A DNA stretch of 64,000 bases from positions 2,490,001 to 2,554,000 of the forward strand of contig JAUCBN010000062.1 of assembly GCA_035048815.1 (NCBI GenBank), given 5' to 3'. Position numbers and translations under genes: made by a program. Source of the DNA: Abelmoschus esculentus (taxonomy: Eukaryota; Streptophyta; Magnoliopsida; Malvales; Malvaceae). Below, piece by piece: positions 24,200 through 38,900 of the stretch. The notes under the pieces were generated by a model, which was not told the DNA's origin, did not search any database, and worked only from the letters and a program-made list of their open reading frames with translations. Numbering within the stretch: the stretch's first letter is position 1; the number at the start of each line of letters is the position of its first letter.

Positions 24200-25410
24200 G
24201 TGCATGGTACGGGTGCAAATCGTCTGTCTCTTTCTCATGTCTCCATCTATGCTTTCGCTTCAAATTAGAGGGTTTAGAGTACATGGTTTAGGGTTTAAGG
24301 TTAGAGGTTTTGGTTACAGTTTAGGGAATTAGAGGTAGGGTGTAAAGTTTAGGGGTAGGGTTTAGGATATAGAAAATAAGGGTTAAGGTTTAAAATTCAA
24401 TTTTTAAATTTTTTTTATAGGAGGCATAGATAGAGGTATGATGAAGAGGTAGAAGATTTCTACTTGCATGGTACTATTATCTCGTCAACCTAACATAACT
24501 TGATCTCATGAAATAAGCCCCACTAGAATGATTATCCCGTATTAAAATATCCGAGTATCTATTAGCAATAAAATAATAAAGAATAGTCTTGACATATGTA
24601 AATATGAATACTTGTCGAACCTTATAAACATCTCATTCATTAAACGAGAAAATTATAAAATCATTACAAATCAATAAATTTGATAGATCGGCATAAGTCT
24701 TGTGAATTGAACTCGTCGTTTACCTCTAACATGCTCTAAATATAAGAGTAGTATTGTCTATTTTTATCTTCCAAAAGAAGCCATCAAGAAGAACCTAACG
24801 TAACTTGATCTCATGAAATAAGCCCCACTAGAATGATTATCCCGTATTAGAATATCCGAGTATCTATTAGCAATAAAATGATAGAGAATAGTCTTGACAT
24901 ATGTAAATATGAATACTTGTCGAACCTCATAAACATCCCATTCATTAAACGAAAAAATTATAAAATCATTACAAATCAATAAATTTGATAAATCGACATA
25001 AGTCTTGTGAATTGAACTCGTCGTTTACCTCTAACATGCTCTAAATATAAGAGTAGTATTGTCTATTTTTATCTTCCAAAAGAAGCCATCAAGAAGTTCT
25101 TGCATGGTATAATAGATAAATCGCCAAGCATGTAAATATATAATGGCTTGTCCCAAGTCAGGCATTAAGAGGGTGTAAATCGTCTACTTTTTATCATACC
25201 TTTATTTGTGTCTCCGCTTCAAGTTAGAGAGTTTAGGGTTTAGGGTTTAAGGTTAGAGGTTATGGTTAGGGTTTAGGGAATTAGGGATAACGTGTATTTT
25301 TTAGGGTGTAGGGTTTAGTGTTTAAGATATAGAAAATCAGGGTTAAGGTTTAAAATTTATTTTTTTAAAAACTTTCAACAGCAGGCACAAATAGAAACAT
25401 GAGAAAGAAG
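24200..25410. repeat. Nested duplication: telomere-like blocks flanking a tandem ~305-bp repeat
   Basis: Two near-identical units, about 24489-24792 and 24794-25097, each run from CCTAACATAACTTGATCTC to GAAGCCATCAAGAAG, with only a few substitutions between them. They are flanked on each side by related sequence: GGTGCAAATCGTCTGTCTC plus a TTTAGGG-like array at 24210-24420, and GGTGTAAATCGTCTACTTT plus a similar array at 25170-25380. No reading frame is supported. Confidence 0.7.
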
Positions 25411-26147
25411 CAGACGAATTCGACCCATCTAAGACGGCTTTTATTGGTATCTATTTGCTTGGTTTTATGTTTTCCATTTCTTTCAATCAATAATTGTAGA
25501 TTTGGTAAGGTTTCATCTACGCATGTTGATTTGGTGAGTTAACCAAATTAAATGAGGTTAATATTACATTTTTAAATTGTAATTTTTTTAATTTAAATAA
25601 ATACAAGTCCCAATTAGAAAATACAATATTATCTAGGTTTATTTTGATACACAATGTCTATAAAAATTTACCTAACCATTCCTAATGGAGACAACTCATA
25701 CTGGAGGGATTAAATTAAAGTATAATGGTTAAATCTATAATTTCAACATATTGGAGGGACTAAAATAGCAATTCGTCCTAATTTTCCTATTTGAAATGAA
25801 AAATTATCATTTTCGCTTTGAACTTCTATTGCTTCAAGGTTTTGTTTGAATTCTAAATATATTACTTAATATTAACAATAATTTGTTTTTATTTCAATTA
25901 TGTTTAAAAAGTAATAAAATATAAAATAGATTTCTAATATTATTTTGCAATTACAAACTTGATAACGTATTTTAATTTCCTTTTCCATTATGAAATCCAC
26001 ATTTCTTCATATATTTTATAATGTTTTAATTTCTCTTTTTTTTTTAATTATTGAATTTTAATTTTTTTCCATAATAGAATGTTCGTATCTCATAATGTTA
26101 TCACGCATCACCATGTCTAATCGATGGGTGGTGGTAATTTATAAATG

Positions 26148-26402
26148 ATGAGTCTACAATGGATATCGAACACTATTGAATATTATTAAATTAATTTATA
26201 AAAAATAAAAATCTAAAAAACTAATCATATAATTATTACAACGGATATCGAACACTAATCATATAATTATTAATTTTATTACTTTTTTATTAATTACATA
26301 TTAAGTCCTTGAGATTTTAAATTTTTATTAATTAATTTAATAATGTTCAATAATATTCAACATTAATAGTGTACAACAGTATTCGACGTCTATTAAGAAT
26401 TT
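26148..26402. mobile_element. Palindromic MITE, family A, copy 3
   Basis: It starts GATGAGTCTACAATGGATAT and ends ACAGTATTCGACGTCTATT. A short extra repeat of the left end (ACAACGGATATCGAACACTA) is inserted inside at about 26238-26258, which looks like a partial self-nesting or template switch. Confidence 0.6.
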
Positions 26403-26986
26403 TTTAATTTATAAAACCTTTTTACACTTGCATTTTATGGAATCCGAAATGTAATTTATTTTTTTAATGTCAATCTAATTAATTTATATAATCATTTTCA
26501 AAGATTTGTAATATCATTTAAATATATATATATATTGAATTTATCATAGTAACCTCTTCTATTCTATCAACGGAAATAGGCTGAAAGAGTAAAAATATAT
26601 GTAAACTATACATTGGTGGTACACGGAGGAGGTTGTCATGAATTTGGACGGCTCATACGGTTAAACAAGGAGTTGCATGGCCGAAGATGAGAGAGGAGTA
26701 AAGGAAACGGTGACGAGAAGTTTGGGTTGGTCTCTCCGCCCCTCGTCGGGGGATTCGTACATAAATATGTACGATTTCTCCGATCGCAAAGTGTCGCGAA
26801 AGCGGAGAACCATGAGAACCAGGATGGACTATAATGTAAACAAAAGTCTTCCTTCTCAAATTAAACAATCCAGTACAGACAAACATCATTATATTGATAT
26901 CTTATCTTCTCATAGATTTAGATGATCTTTAAATGAAAAAGTTGAAAATAAATCTGTCACGAAATCAATAGAATTCACTCTGACTA

Positions 26987-29900
26987 TCATGACTTGTTAA
27001 ATAAATTCAAGTTCTTATATGTAAAACCTTTAGAGGCCGCCGGCGATAAACACTTGACCCTCGGGAAGACGAATCCCGTCTTTGGTGGTTTCCCACCAAC
27101 AAGAGAGTTCTCATAGATTTCTTTGCATTCTTGCACAACCTGTAAGGCATGGAATCATAAACCATTTCCATCGAAAACAACAATAAAACGATTACAACAC
27201 TTAACCAGAAATCCTGAATCGGAAGAGAATCGAAGTTATCAGAGTTAACAGATGAATACAAAGTTTAATCGAGAAAGAGCAGACAGCCGATGCAAGCTGC
27301 TGCTCTTTTTTTTCACTTGAATAACTTTTTCATAGTTTAAACATAGTAGTTTTATTTTAGGCCAGCTCCACAAGTTCATGTAATTATAATATGATTCTAA
27401 AGAAATAAATGATAAACCAAATTAAAGGGTGGCATTTACCTCCTTTGCATCTTTTTTCGGTATGCCTTCCCGCATTCCGACAAGCTTCTCAACAACATCA
27501 GGCTGAAATTCGAAGAAAATAATTTGAGAGATTTTTCAACTCAGAAATGCAACCGTACCGTAACCTTAGAATAAATACTAGAATAGTGAATAGGCAGCAA
27601 CTTATTGTAGACTTAATGATTACCGGGCAGTCGGGTTGATGCTCGAGAATATTTGAATAAATTAGTGTGAATGTGTCCAGACTCTCGGCTGAAGCAAGAT
27701 CTCTTAGATCACTCAGTATACGGACTCTGCTTTCAACTTTCTGTGGGAGTGAGAAAAGCAGGATGAAGAAAGAGCTAGCAGAATTAATTCAAACAAATTT
27801 TTGAACGACAAGGTAAAAGAATCATAGAAAGAATCCGAAGCAGCATCTACCTGGACACTGATATACTCTCTGAAGAAGTCCATAAGAACCTCCTCATCTA
27901 GTCTCATACGTTCGATAGTTTCCTCCTTGATGTAGTAGTTTTTCTATGATTGTGATCAGAAAGAATAGATGTTACAAAGGATACAAGCATGCACTTAAGA
28001 CCCAGAAAGTGAAAACATGATGGAAATTTATAATCAATTAAAAAGATAACAGTCAAAACCTGTGACAAAAGATGATCAACATACACAATTGCCGTTTCCT
28101 CCAAGCATGCTTCAACAAATCTTCTGAAAGATCGCTCTTCAATATACCTTAGTTTCAATGATAAGAAACAATATTTTAACCTTTTAATAAAGTTTAACGA
28201 TGAATCAATGAACATCGGAGCATGAAGTGTTGGACAAACCTATCTTATCCAGAAAGGGATAACCAAACCAGTCGCAGATGAAATCAATGAAAAGCATCAA
28301 ATGGATAAAAGAAAGCATAGAAATAGATACACAAGAAAACAATTTCAGGATGAGAAAGGAATTCAGATTTGACTGGCTCAACAATCACACCAGCCTGTAT
28401 AGAACAGTTAATATTGAGCTCACTTTGAAATACTAGGAATAATGGTAATTGTAATCTACTTTGCTCCAACTATTTTTTAGAAGTACTGGAGTCCAACACT
28501 GGTGTCCAACACTTGAGTATGGGGATATGACTCCCAAAGATCCATTGAAAAGAAATAGAAAAATCTAACCATAACCACCCGGACATGTGTCCAAGTCCGA
28601 GACTCACAGCTAAGTTCAGTAACATAGATTATAGTTGATAGTTATGTGACCTCTTCTGAAAAAGGAGACATATACAGTAAATAAGACTAATCATGGAGGT
28701 TATAGCATATTGAAGCTTCAGCACATAGTGCTGAGTGTGAAGTTCTAGACAATAAAAGGAAAAAATGGACGATTTTCCATATGCATGTCCTTTATAGATC
28801 CAACAAAATGGAAATTGCTTGTATGTTAATGAATGAAGGACATAAAACTTAGCCGTCAAACAAGAATAAGTAAAGATGACTTACATCTTAACATCTGTAA
28901 AATAATCACCAAATGTTGCAACCAGATACTCAGTAACCTGCCCTTCGCACCACTCTGAAAAATAGCAAGATAAAAGACCTGAATCAATGCTTTCATCAAG
29001 CAACTTTCTTTCCTTGGTTATGTTTGGAACATGCTGAAATAAGAAGTGTGAACACAACTTCCCTTCCCCAATCTAGCAGGTACTTATCTACCCGAACATG
29101 AATGTGCCTTTATTTTTACTAACAAAAAAGGTTCATTTTCAATGGTGGACTATCAGAATATCATGTGTCACGAGTTTAAAGTACCCTTACGTTAGGAAAC
29201 CGGTGATATGGTTGTGTTGGGGAAAAAATGGGATTGAGATTACTATTTAAAATTATATAAATAGGGATAGGATCTAGTTATACAGTGTAAGAGTTTTTAA
29301 CTTTTACACGTTTTTTAGATTGTTGGATTGGTGAAATGGATGGTTGAGACTAACAGTGAGTTAGGTGAAGATTATCGCTTGGAAAGAAAAGTAAGGAATT
29401 AATCTCAACCATCCATTTCACCCATCCAATGATCCAAAACGTGTAAAACTATGAGTTTCACATTCTGTATAAGTGGATCCTATCCTATATATATAAGACG
29501 AAGATCTTTTTGCCTAAAATTCAATAAGTTTAAATTATTGTTTGGGTCAATCTACTAGCATATCAAGGTTTAACCAACCCTAGACTTGAGAAGGAATTTT
29601 TTTTTTTTTTTTTTTTTTGAATAACACCTCCAAAAATGAATTTAATTTAAGACATAATCCAGTTCACCATCCAAATTCAGGCATCTAGACTGACCATTAC
29701 ATCATATGCCTCTTGTCATACATTCCAATGAAGTTCAGTTCAAAAATGTTCTATAAGTTTTGAATAACACCTGTTTTGGGGCATAGTCTATGCATACTAT
29801 ATTCTAATAGAGCGTATAGCCCAGACTCTCAATTTTCGCTTTACCTACAAAAATGTACAAATCGCAATTGTTCATCTAATGGAAGTGCACATTTGCAGAA

Positions 29901-32900
29901 GCATGATTATACTTTCTTAAATTGCACCAAGCAATAAAAGAAATTTGAACTGTTTAAGAGAGTAGAGTTCAACAGAGCATTTGACATATAAGACCAACAG
30001 AATCAACTTTGGAAAAGTCAACTACAAGGATAAAAAATCACTGTACCTGCGAGGTAAAGTTTCACAAGCAACTCTTGCACTCCAGGATCCTCAAAGATTA
30101 CATTAACAGTTTGATGTACAGCTTCCTATTAACAACGCAGACAGTGAATTGATTCTTTTTTGATACTATTACTACTACTATTACAATAAGGCCACTTGAG
30201 ATTGTATAGTATGCAACATACAGGAAAAATTCAGCCTTGATGCAGTTAACAACGGAAAAAGGATTCCAATTAATGAAGTTCAATCCTTGATCAGCTATTT
30301 GTTGCAAGTAGACCTGTCCATGGGTAAGGCCGGATCCAGAATTTTCTTTGGTCCATGCCCTTCTTGGCCTGGCCTGAAGCCCAAATTTACTATTCATTTT
30401 ATATTAATATATATTTTTTAAAATTAAATTTCAATAAAACAAAATCTCAATTAATTAATGGTAGAATCTGCCGTCAACTAAGAGGTGTTTTATCAGTAAG
30501 AGTCTTTTAAGATAAGAGAGGATAGTCTCTTTAGGAGTCTTTGTTATCTTGATCTCTAGATAAAAATTTCTTTCTCCAGCAAAGTTCTATTTAAAGTCTA
30601 CAACAAGGCCCATTTAACCAATGTAATGTACCTTTATAAAATAAGAGATGGAATTAATTTTTTTTCATCCTTCTTTTTCTCGATTTATAACAATTAACAA
30701 TATAATCTTGGCCGTGTTCAAATTTAATTTACCTTCTCCAAGCATTGCCCAGCCCTTGGACAGGTCTAGTGGAAATATGAAGCACGCAAAAGCATCAATA
30801 CCAAAATGCCTCAACAAGTTCAAACAGATCAATACTGAATTTCACTTAAAATCCAAAAGGAAATGAGAGAAGGGTAGGGCCGCAGGGGTTTTCTAGTTTG
30901 TGAAGAAGGGGATAAATCATCCAAATTTCAGCATACCTTTGCGACCTCCAAGAAACCTTTGCAAGCGTCTTCAAAATTTACCTGTACAATAGGGAAGTAT
31001 ATTGAATTTCAAAACAGCACAATGAAGGAAACATATGGCACATACAGTAAGCAAGGATATAGAATGTCAAACAATGAAAAGGTTAAAAACTCATCCACAA
31101 ATCATGCCTGCTCATTTGTTTCTATACATGGGTGTATAACAAAACAATATTTATATTTTATATAAACGTGACACCTAAATGAGATGGGATGAAAATATGA
31201 AACAAGATATATCTTCACAAGACAAGAACTTGGACTATATTTTGTATAAAATAAGAAATTTCATCAGAAACAAAAAGATTGGCCATAATGTATCCATATA
31301 AAAGCTCAACCTCAACAATACAAGAACTTGGACTAACATGATAGCATTAATCATGTTATATACCCTATGAGACAATGTATGTCAAAATTGATATTGAGGA
31401 TGCCCAGAAAATGGTGTCCCACCAAGGTTAATCATTCTAGTAAAGTAGAGATGAGAGGAAAATGCAAACATGATGAGAAAATTTTATTTCAAGAGAGAAA
31501 GAAGAAAGAAACACACAAATTGAAGTATTTAATGTAGATAATCTATGTACAGGGAACTTCCTAAGAAAACAAGAATTAGGTGTGAATTGATAAATTTTGA
31601 CCAAGCTTCTATCAGAAAATTTGCAATTGCTATCAAAATAATTGCAAGAAAGGAAACTGAAACCTGGTCAGCATAATTTTGTGTAAGAGCCTCTATGATG
31701 CTGTTACTTAACTCCAGTGCAAGGTCATAGCAGCGCAAATTGTTGTTAATCTGGGAAGGGTATAGTGTAAGAAATCCACAAACTTAATTATCCAGAGGAA
31801 AAATGAGACCCAGCCACAAACTAAGCACCCATAATATTTACAAACCATTGCACATAGAGGTTCCAGACAAATATCAGAAGCAGGTTCTTCAAGTCTCTTC
31901 TTTTCGGCCGCTTGAAAGTCAAACATTACCTGAAAAAAAACCATATAATGGTAGTCCCGTTTAATAAAATAATATGACTTCTATTGGTATAATTTGAAAA
32001 CCTAAAATAACTATGTAGTGAGAAAACAAAATGATTAAATGGATTGAGTGATGAGAACAAAAGAAAACAACTCAAGCGAACCCAATCCTTGCCAGTAAAC
32101 CTTGAAAAGCCAGAACTAAGGAAAAATACAATATGCTCCCATGTAACTCAATTAAGATTAGAGACGTTTAAGTAATGTTGACATATAGTCAATGTTGTAC
32201 TAAAATAGGGATACAACCATGAAAAAGAATAAAAAATGGAACAATATTGATTTTATATGATTTAAATTTCAAAATAATTCTTGACAAATGTTCTAAAACA
32301 TTTGGCGGTGTCATAGGCAATTCAAATAACAGTCCCCAAGTCACAAAGCATGCACTGTCTTTATCAGATCCTACTAACTTGCCTGAATTATTGCCAAAGC
32401 AATCCTGTAAAGCATGGCGTCAGTGCTATTATCCCTAACAATTTGTACTTGCTCCCCAAGGATCCTGAATAAATCAACTGCAGCAGGAGTATATAGCTTT
32501 CCTTCTTCCGTCTTCTTTGGTGGTTGGACCTTGTCAGCCTCCAAGATGTTTAAATACCATTTCTAGAAAAAATAATAATGAAATAATTAACAGAAAAGAT
32601 CTAAGCCATACTTTAACTTTCCATATAGTAACCAAGTATTATTAGGATTGTATATTGTTACCCTTGTTGTGGCTTGCATTCTCTCGACATACGCATTCAT
32701 AAGAGGATCCATGGATCCACTCTCAGAACAGACTTCAGCAAGAGTCTCATCAACACCAAGCCCAATTAAACTTTCTTGGTATTCAACTACCCATCCAGTT
32801 ACCTACACGCAAGCATTAATACCCATAAAGTACTAAAGTTACATGAGTAAAAAACAAGATATAAAAATACATGATACAAAAATACATGATACAAAGTTAA

Positions 32901-35900
32901 GTAAAAGGTGTGGCGTAAGAAAGCGAAATTAAAATAACAAAAATAAAACAAACTCAGACTTTAAAATGAAAGTGATGAACTGACTGAGGTTAAAGATAAA
33001 TTCATCTCTATTATGAAATACTTGGAAGATATATGTCTTTCGTAGTTGCTCCAGTGTTAATTGCCTATCTTATGGTGAACTACACCAATGAATAAATCAG
33101 GAGATATTTTTGGTTAAAATAACTGGTTCACAAAACTTAGCCCGGTAGCCAACTCATCATAGAAATACACACTTAAATGTTAAGAATGCACACGCTTCCA
33201 GATTCAGTTTATCTCTTATTATAGATATTCTGTACACCATGTTCAGGGTTAGAATCATCAGTAATTCTACAACGATGATAATGTGCACACTGCATAGGTC
33301 AAGATCCTCAATGAAAAAATTGCAAAATGGAAGTAATTTGAGTTTGCATATTTGAAAACCATGAAAGATTATGGAAAGTACCTTTAATATCTCAATGTTT
33401 GTCAGTTCATTCGCTCTATCACTAAGCAATCTAAGCATTTGAATAAACCTCTCTGTATACAGATTTACCATAAGCTGGAATATTTCATATCTGCAAGAAA
33501 GGAAGACAACATCAGACAGGAGTAGAACAATTTGTGGAAGATCTCGAAATTCAAGGCACACATCCATTTAATGCCACACACCAAAATCAAGCCACATATA
33601 ACCACAAGCATTAAAACTATAGCAGCAGCAGAAAAAATCTCTCTGGGCAGCCTTTTAAAACAGCTGGAATTATGAATCATGTCACTGGCTATTGTATAAC
33701 AGGAAAGGAATCAGAAGAAAGCGACTATAGCAATATGAAAGAAACTAGACCAAGTAGAAAGATGGGGAAGTGCTATTCCATTAAGAAGTCCGGTCATTGG
33801 AAAAAAATAATAACTAGAATATATTTATCTCATATTCATTTACCCTGCAGAAATTTATTTGAATTGAATCAACTTGCCTATACAATCCTGGGACACGAAG
33901 GCAACTTAACCATGCATGAATATGCTGTGAATAATAATAGTAATAATAACACAAGTGCAACAAACATCCAAACAATGAAGCAGAAGTTTTATCAGCTTGA
34001 AAAGTGAAACAGAAAAGGAAAGGAATTAAAATTAATCAAAAGCAGCAGTAGAAGTTCATAAAAGTCCCTACCGGTAAAAATGATTAGTATGTAGACAATG
34101 AAACTAGGACTTCATGTCACTACATTTGACTAGCAAGCTTGGAAAAATGCATATACACTTGCATGCGGGTATGAGTACTAAGCAAGAGTGGTTTTGGACG
34201 TGCGTAATAGGAGCAACCACACAATACCCGACCCAAAATGAGTTAAGTTAAACACTTGGAAGGAAAAAGCAAAATATTAGTTATGGCACTGGGACAGGGC
34301 TGTTTTTTTACCGCCCCAATCCCACTCGAAAAATAGGACCTAAAACCTACCCCTCGCCCGCCTCAGTATTGTTTTATCTTCCACTACACCCGACCAGGAC
34401 CTAAATATGCATACCCATACCCACCCAGATCAAATTTAATTTATTTTCAATTTTAATTCAAATAATACTTTATTTATATATTTGATTCTTTTATCTTCCT
34501 CCATCGTTGGATCTATAATCTAGATTCTAAAATAGAAACATAAAAAAAGGAGTTCTCAGCAAATTAAATTAAACTAAAAACCTAAAATCATTTTGAAAAT
34601 AAAAAGAAAACAAGAAAAAAGAATCAAATATATAAATATTATGATAAAGATTTTGATATGGTTTTAGTGATTCTTCCATAAAATAGAATAAAAAATATGG
34701 ATTAAAGATTCAAAATCAAATTTTGGAGAGAAAAAAAAAAGAGTAAAACCCATTAAAAAAAGAAGAAAAAACGGTAAAAAAAGGAGACAATGGCAACCCA
34801 TGGATTAAAGATTCATTATTAAAGGATATATGTATTAATTTTAATAATATAAGTATTTTTACTACAATTTAATTCATTATTAAATTTAAATACAAATACA
34901 AATGTGTGAGAAATAAAAAAAAAAGTGTTAGTTTACAAATGCCAGAATGTAAATACAAGAGGGTAAAGGATTAAAATAGAAAGTGTTAAATTTAGGTTAT
35001 TTGGAGATTTTTTATAATTGTTAAGGGTAAAAAGGTATCTATAACTCTTATGTCAAAACCTCTTATTTCAAAAATTCCTATTAGCAGCTTTTTCAAAATT
35101 AGAGGTTTTACCTCAATCCTTTATTCACTAAACAACCAAATTAGCGGATTTGACTAGTCAAACCTTTAATTTTGACTCAAATTGTTGTTTATCAAATAGG
35201 GCCTATTTAAAAACCATGGAATAAGTGCAAAAGAAGCACAAAACATATGTTTAAAAATTTAAGTTCTCTTGTCGTCTAGGAGTTTGTAGTGTAATTTTAA
35301 CCACAATCTAAGGGTCAAGTTTTCAAACATAACAAGCAGATCATTTTTATGTCAAAACCAAGAAAACCCTTTTACATATCAAGATAAGGGGAAGATAGTA
35401 AAGCAAACTCAAGGTAAAAAGATCAAATTATCATATCAAGAGCATAATGCAATTGTCCAAAGTAAAGGACAAAAAAATGTCATTAGAAATGTAAACCAAA
35501 TGAACTTGGAAAAAAGAAACGGATCTGTAGCAAGGCAAACCTTGGAGGAAAACATGGGGCTACAAAATCATAAATGTCTCCAAGCTCTTCTCCAATCTAT
35601 TCATCAAAAAGGCCATTTTGAGGTCACTTAAGTAAGAATCAGAGTCACCAAGTTCTAAAGAAATATAATGATCAGTTAAGCATACCGTTTTAACTTCCTC
35701 CAAAGCTGCTTTTAGGTCTTCAAAGACTAGCTGAGGTAAAAAAAAATACTATTAGCGTGACATATGATACTAAACAAGCATTCAATATATATTCATGTTC
35801 TCATGTACTAGGTTGATTGTTAAGAAAAGTACCTCTGTCAAAAGCTTATTGAACCGCTCTTCAACTGTTTTCCTTATTTGATCATAGCATTTATCCTTGT

Positions 35901-38900
35901 ATCCTTTCCCCTGAACCTTCAACTTTTGTTGTACTAAATTTTTAGAAGAAACTAAAGCCTTGGTAGATTTTCTACATTGACATAAAGGATAACTTTAGCA
36001 TCTAGGTATTAATTGATCATTCATGTGGCAGTAAAACAATCACACCAGATACGCACTTGCTAGTTCTACGAGGGTTTGCAATAGCTGCCATTGCATCATC
36101 ACCTTCAGCCTCTGCTGCTTCCTCAGCAAGTTGTTGATCAAGAATTTCTTGCATTTCAACAACTCTAGAAGGGAAGTCAAAGAAACTTATTAGAGAAAAG
36201 TCAAAAATTAAATACTACTCTAGATCATATCAAACCAACCACAAAAAAAAACAAGTATCATTACAAGGTACACCTCAATATAAGAAATGCATTTTTTAAA
36301 AAAAAAATATCCTAAGACGTAGAAAATACATGGGGTACAAAAAAAATTACTCCCTCCGTCCCACGTATAATGTCTCTTATTGACTTTTTGAAGTCAAATT
36401 TTTTAAATTTTGACTATAATTATATTGAATATTTTAAATAATTAAATTTTATAAAATATATATTTAAAATCTACTCAATTAGAGGTTTTTAAAATATATT
36501 TTTTCATATTTTTATCAATAATAAATTTTAAAGAATCATGAGTCAAAATTAAAAAAAGTTTGACCTAAAAAAGTCAATAAGAGACATTATATATGGGACG
36601 GAGGGAGTATTTAAAAGATTATTAAAAGCGTACCTCAAAGCACGAACCAATGTTTGTGGACTGCAAAATAGGAAAAGATGATAAAAGTGAATAAAAAAAA
36701 CAAAAAAACAAATAGGTAACCTATTTAAGGCTAAATATGCTAACAAATGTAAAAGCGACTCTAAGAAAAAATAGCACAGGTGATAATTATTTTGAAGCAA
36801 TCAATCCAGGCAGAGGAATGAATACTCTGAATCCCGAGAAGAAACAAAGCGATAAAATGAGATGCATGAATAACAAGTAAAGAAATTCCTTATCTGCTCC
36901 TCAAACATGCTGTGATATAGGAAAAACAACTCCATCCAGAGTCATGAGGCTACTTCTCCTCACACAAATTTAGCTAAAGCTGCAAGTCCAAATCAATTAT
37001 CCAAACCCCCCAAGCCACCAATAGCCAAAGATGACGCATCTATAGCTTTGTAGATTACTAGTGCAATGTCAAAAGAAATAATAAAGCAAAAATAATTGAT
37101 AGTTGCAATTTTCGAAATTCAAAGTTGCTTTTGGATGGCTAAAGGTTTAGTCTCAAAAGAAAGGGCATCATTTGCAAGACACCTTTTACCCACTAGAAGC
37201 TTACTTAACCAAGAAAATTTTAGAGGGTCTTTTGGATGAGTAAAGGTTTGATCTCAAAATAAAGGGCATCGTTTGCAAGACACCTTTCACCCATAGAAGC
37301 TTACTTAGACAAGAAACTTTTAGAGGGCAGAAGTCCTTTCAACTGACTATGAAATTTTCCTCGCCATTTTCCCCTGCTTTATCCAATCATTTGTTGTTTC
37401 TCATAAAAAAATAAGGGGTCTTAAGAATTAAGACATTCATTCCTCCCATCAATTAACTTAGTAGGATCTCTAACTATTATGTGGCACAAAAGGTACCAAT
37501 AGGCGGCTATCACCTAATTTTAGCTCTGTTGATGTCAAATTCAAGTGAGGCTCCTCAATCACTTGCTAATTGATTTTGATATATATACATACCATTGTAT
37601 AACAACCCATATTAAGCCCATGTGCTGTTCTTTGTGCAGACCAATTTGTTTCGTTTGAAATAACAATGCTAAACATGAAATGGAAGTTATTAAAGTTTAC
37701 CACAAAATTTTAATTTGCATTTTCTAGGGCATTATGTTAAATTTACGTATCTTTTAAAGATTGAATGCTTAACAAGCACAAATTGACAAACAAGTTTTTC
37801 AATCAAATTTAATTAACAGGTCTGTTATAGTTAGGTGAAACACTTGGAAAGCAATCTACAAGGTAGAAAATTTTAGAAAAAGGCTCAAACTAGAAAATAA
37901 ACAAAGATAACCAGAAAAAGAGGAGATAGGTAAGGCAAGGAGTCCAACAATAAAAGAGAGGGAAGATCACAGCAACCATAACTGACGAGCTTTTTAACTA
38001 GAGTTCTCAACTTAGTTTTCCCTTCCCATGGATAAGTAACTCTCAATTGAATATCTGTCAACCCTAAACCAGTAAAGTATACATCTTTTCAGGCATATTC
38101 ATTAATAAGTCATTGCTCACTCTGAAACTTATCCCAACTTCCATTAAACAATTAAGGTCAACTACCTTAAAGTGGTCATTAGAAAGAATCTTATCGTAAA
38201 TCTACTGAACATCAAAATAGAAAGAAAAAAATATGCTACTTTCATGAAAATAAGCTGCTAAGAAGGGGACAATAATAGTAAAACTGCTATGAAAATTTGA
38301 ATATCCTTTCAAAATAGTGCACATAGATTACATGTATACAAGAACCTATTATTAAGGGGATCATAATGTGGTGTGATTGAAAAACAAAGTATATTCAGGG
38401 ACAATATTCAAATAAATTCAAACGAACTGGTTTCAGATTTCCTCAGTTTCCTATAAGCATACCTTTCTTTTGAAAGTTTGTAGAAATTGGAAATATGACC
38501 CCATAATGTTTTCTCAAATGTCTCCCAGGTTCGATCAACATCTTCAAAATATTCTCTAGGAGACACAACCCATGTTAAAATTACAATAAAAATATGTCAA
38601 AAAATCTTAAAACTATAAAATGAAGAAGAAAAAACATTACAAACATGAGACTAAAAGTAAAACCCTTTATTATAATATATGACTATCATTATTATATAAG
38701 ACTTCCTGTATTACATTGCTCAAGATCATTCTTGCATCAAACAGAAACCATTAAAAACATGAAACTAATACTAAAATTATTCGTTATAATATATGACTAT
38801 CGTCATTGTATAAGACTTCCCATATTACATTGTTCAAGTCCATTCTTGCATCAAACAGGATCACGTTACACAGTTTAAGCCCATTAAGAGCAAATACGAG

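Noticed and set aside
24240..25380. Interstitial telomere or chromosome fusion scar
   Set aside because: The TTTAGGG-like arrays are short, degenerate and scattered over the window, in places bounded by element ends.
33672..34007. 111-codon plus-strand frame
   Set aside because: It lies inside a SEC6 intron, has no recognisable domain and ends in an Asn-rich run from an AAT microsatellite.
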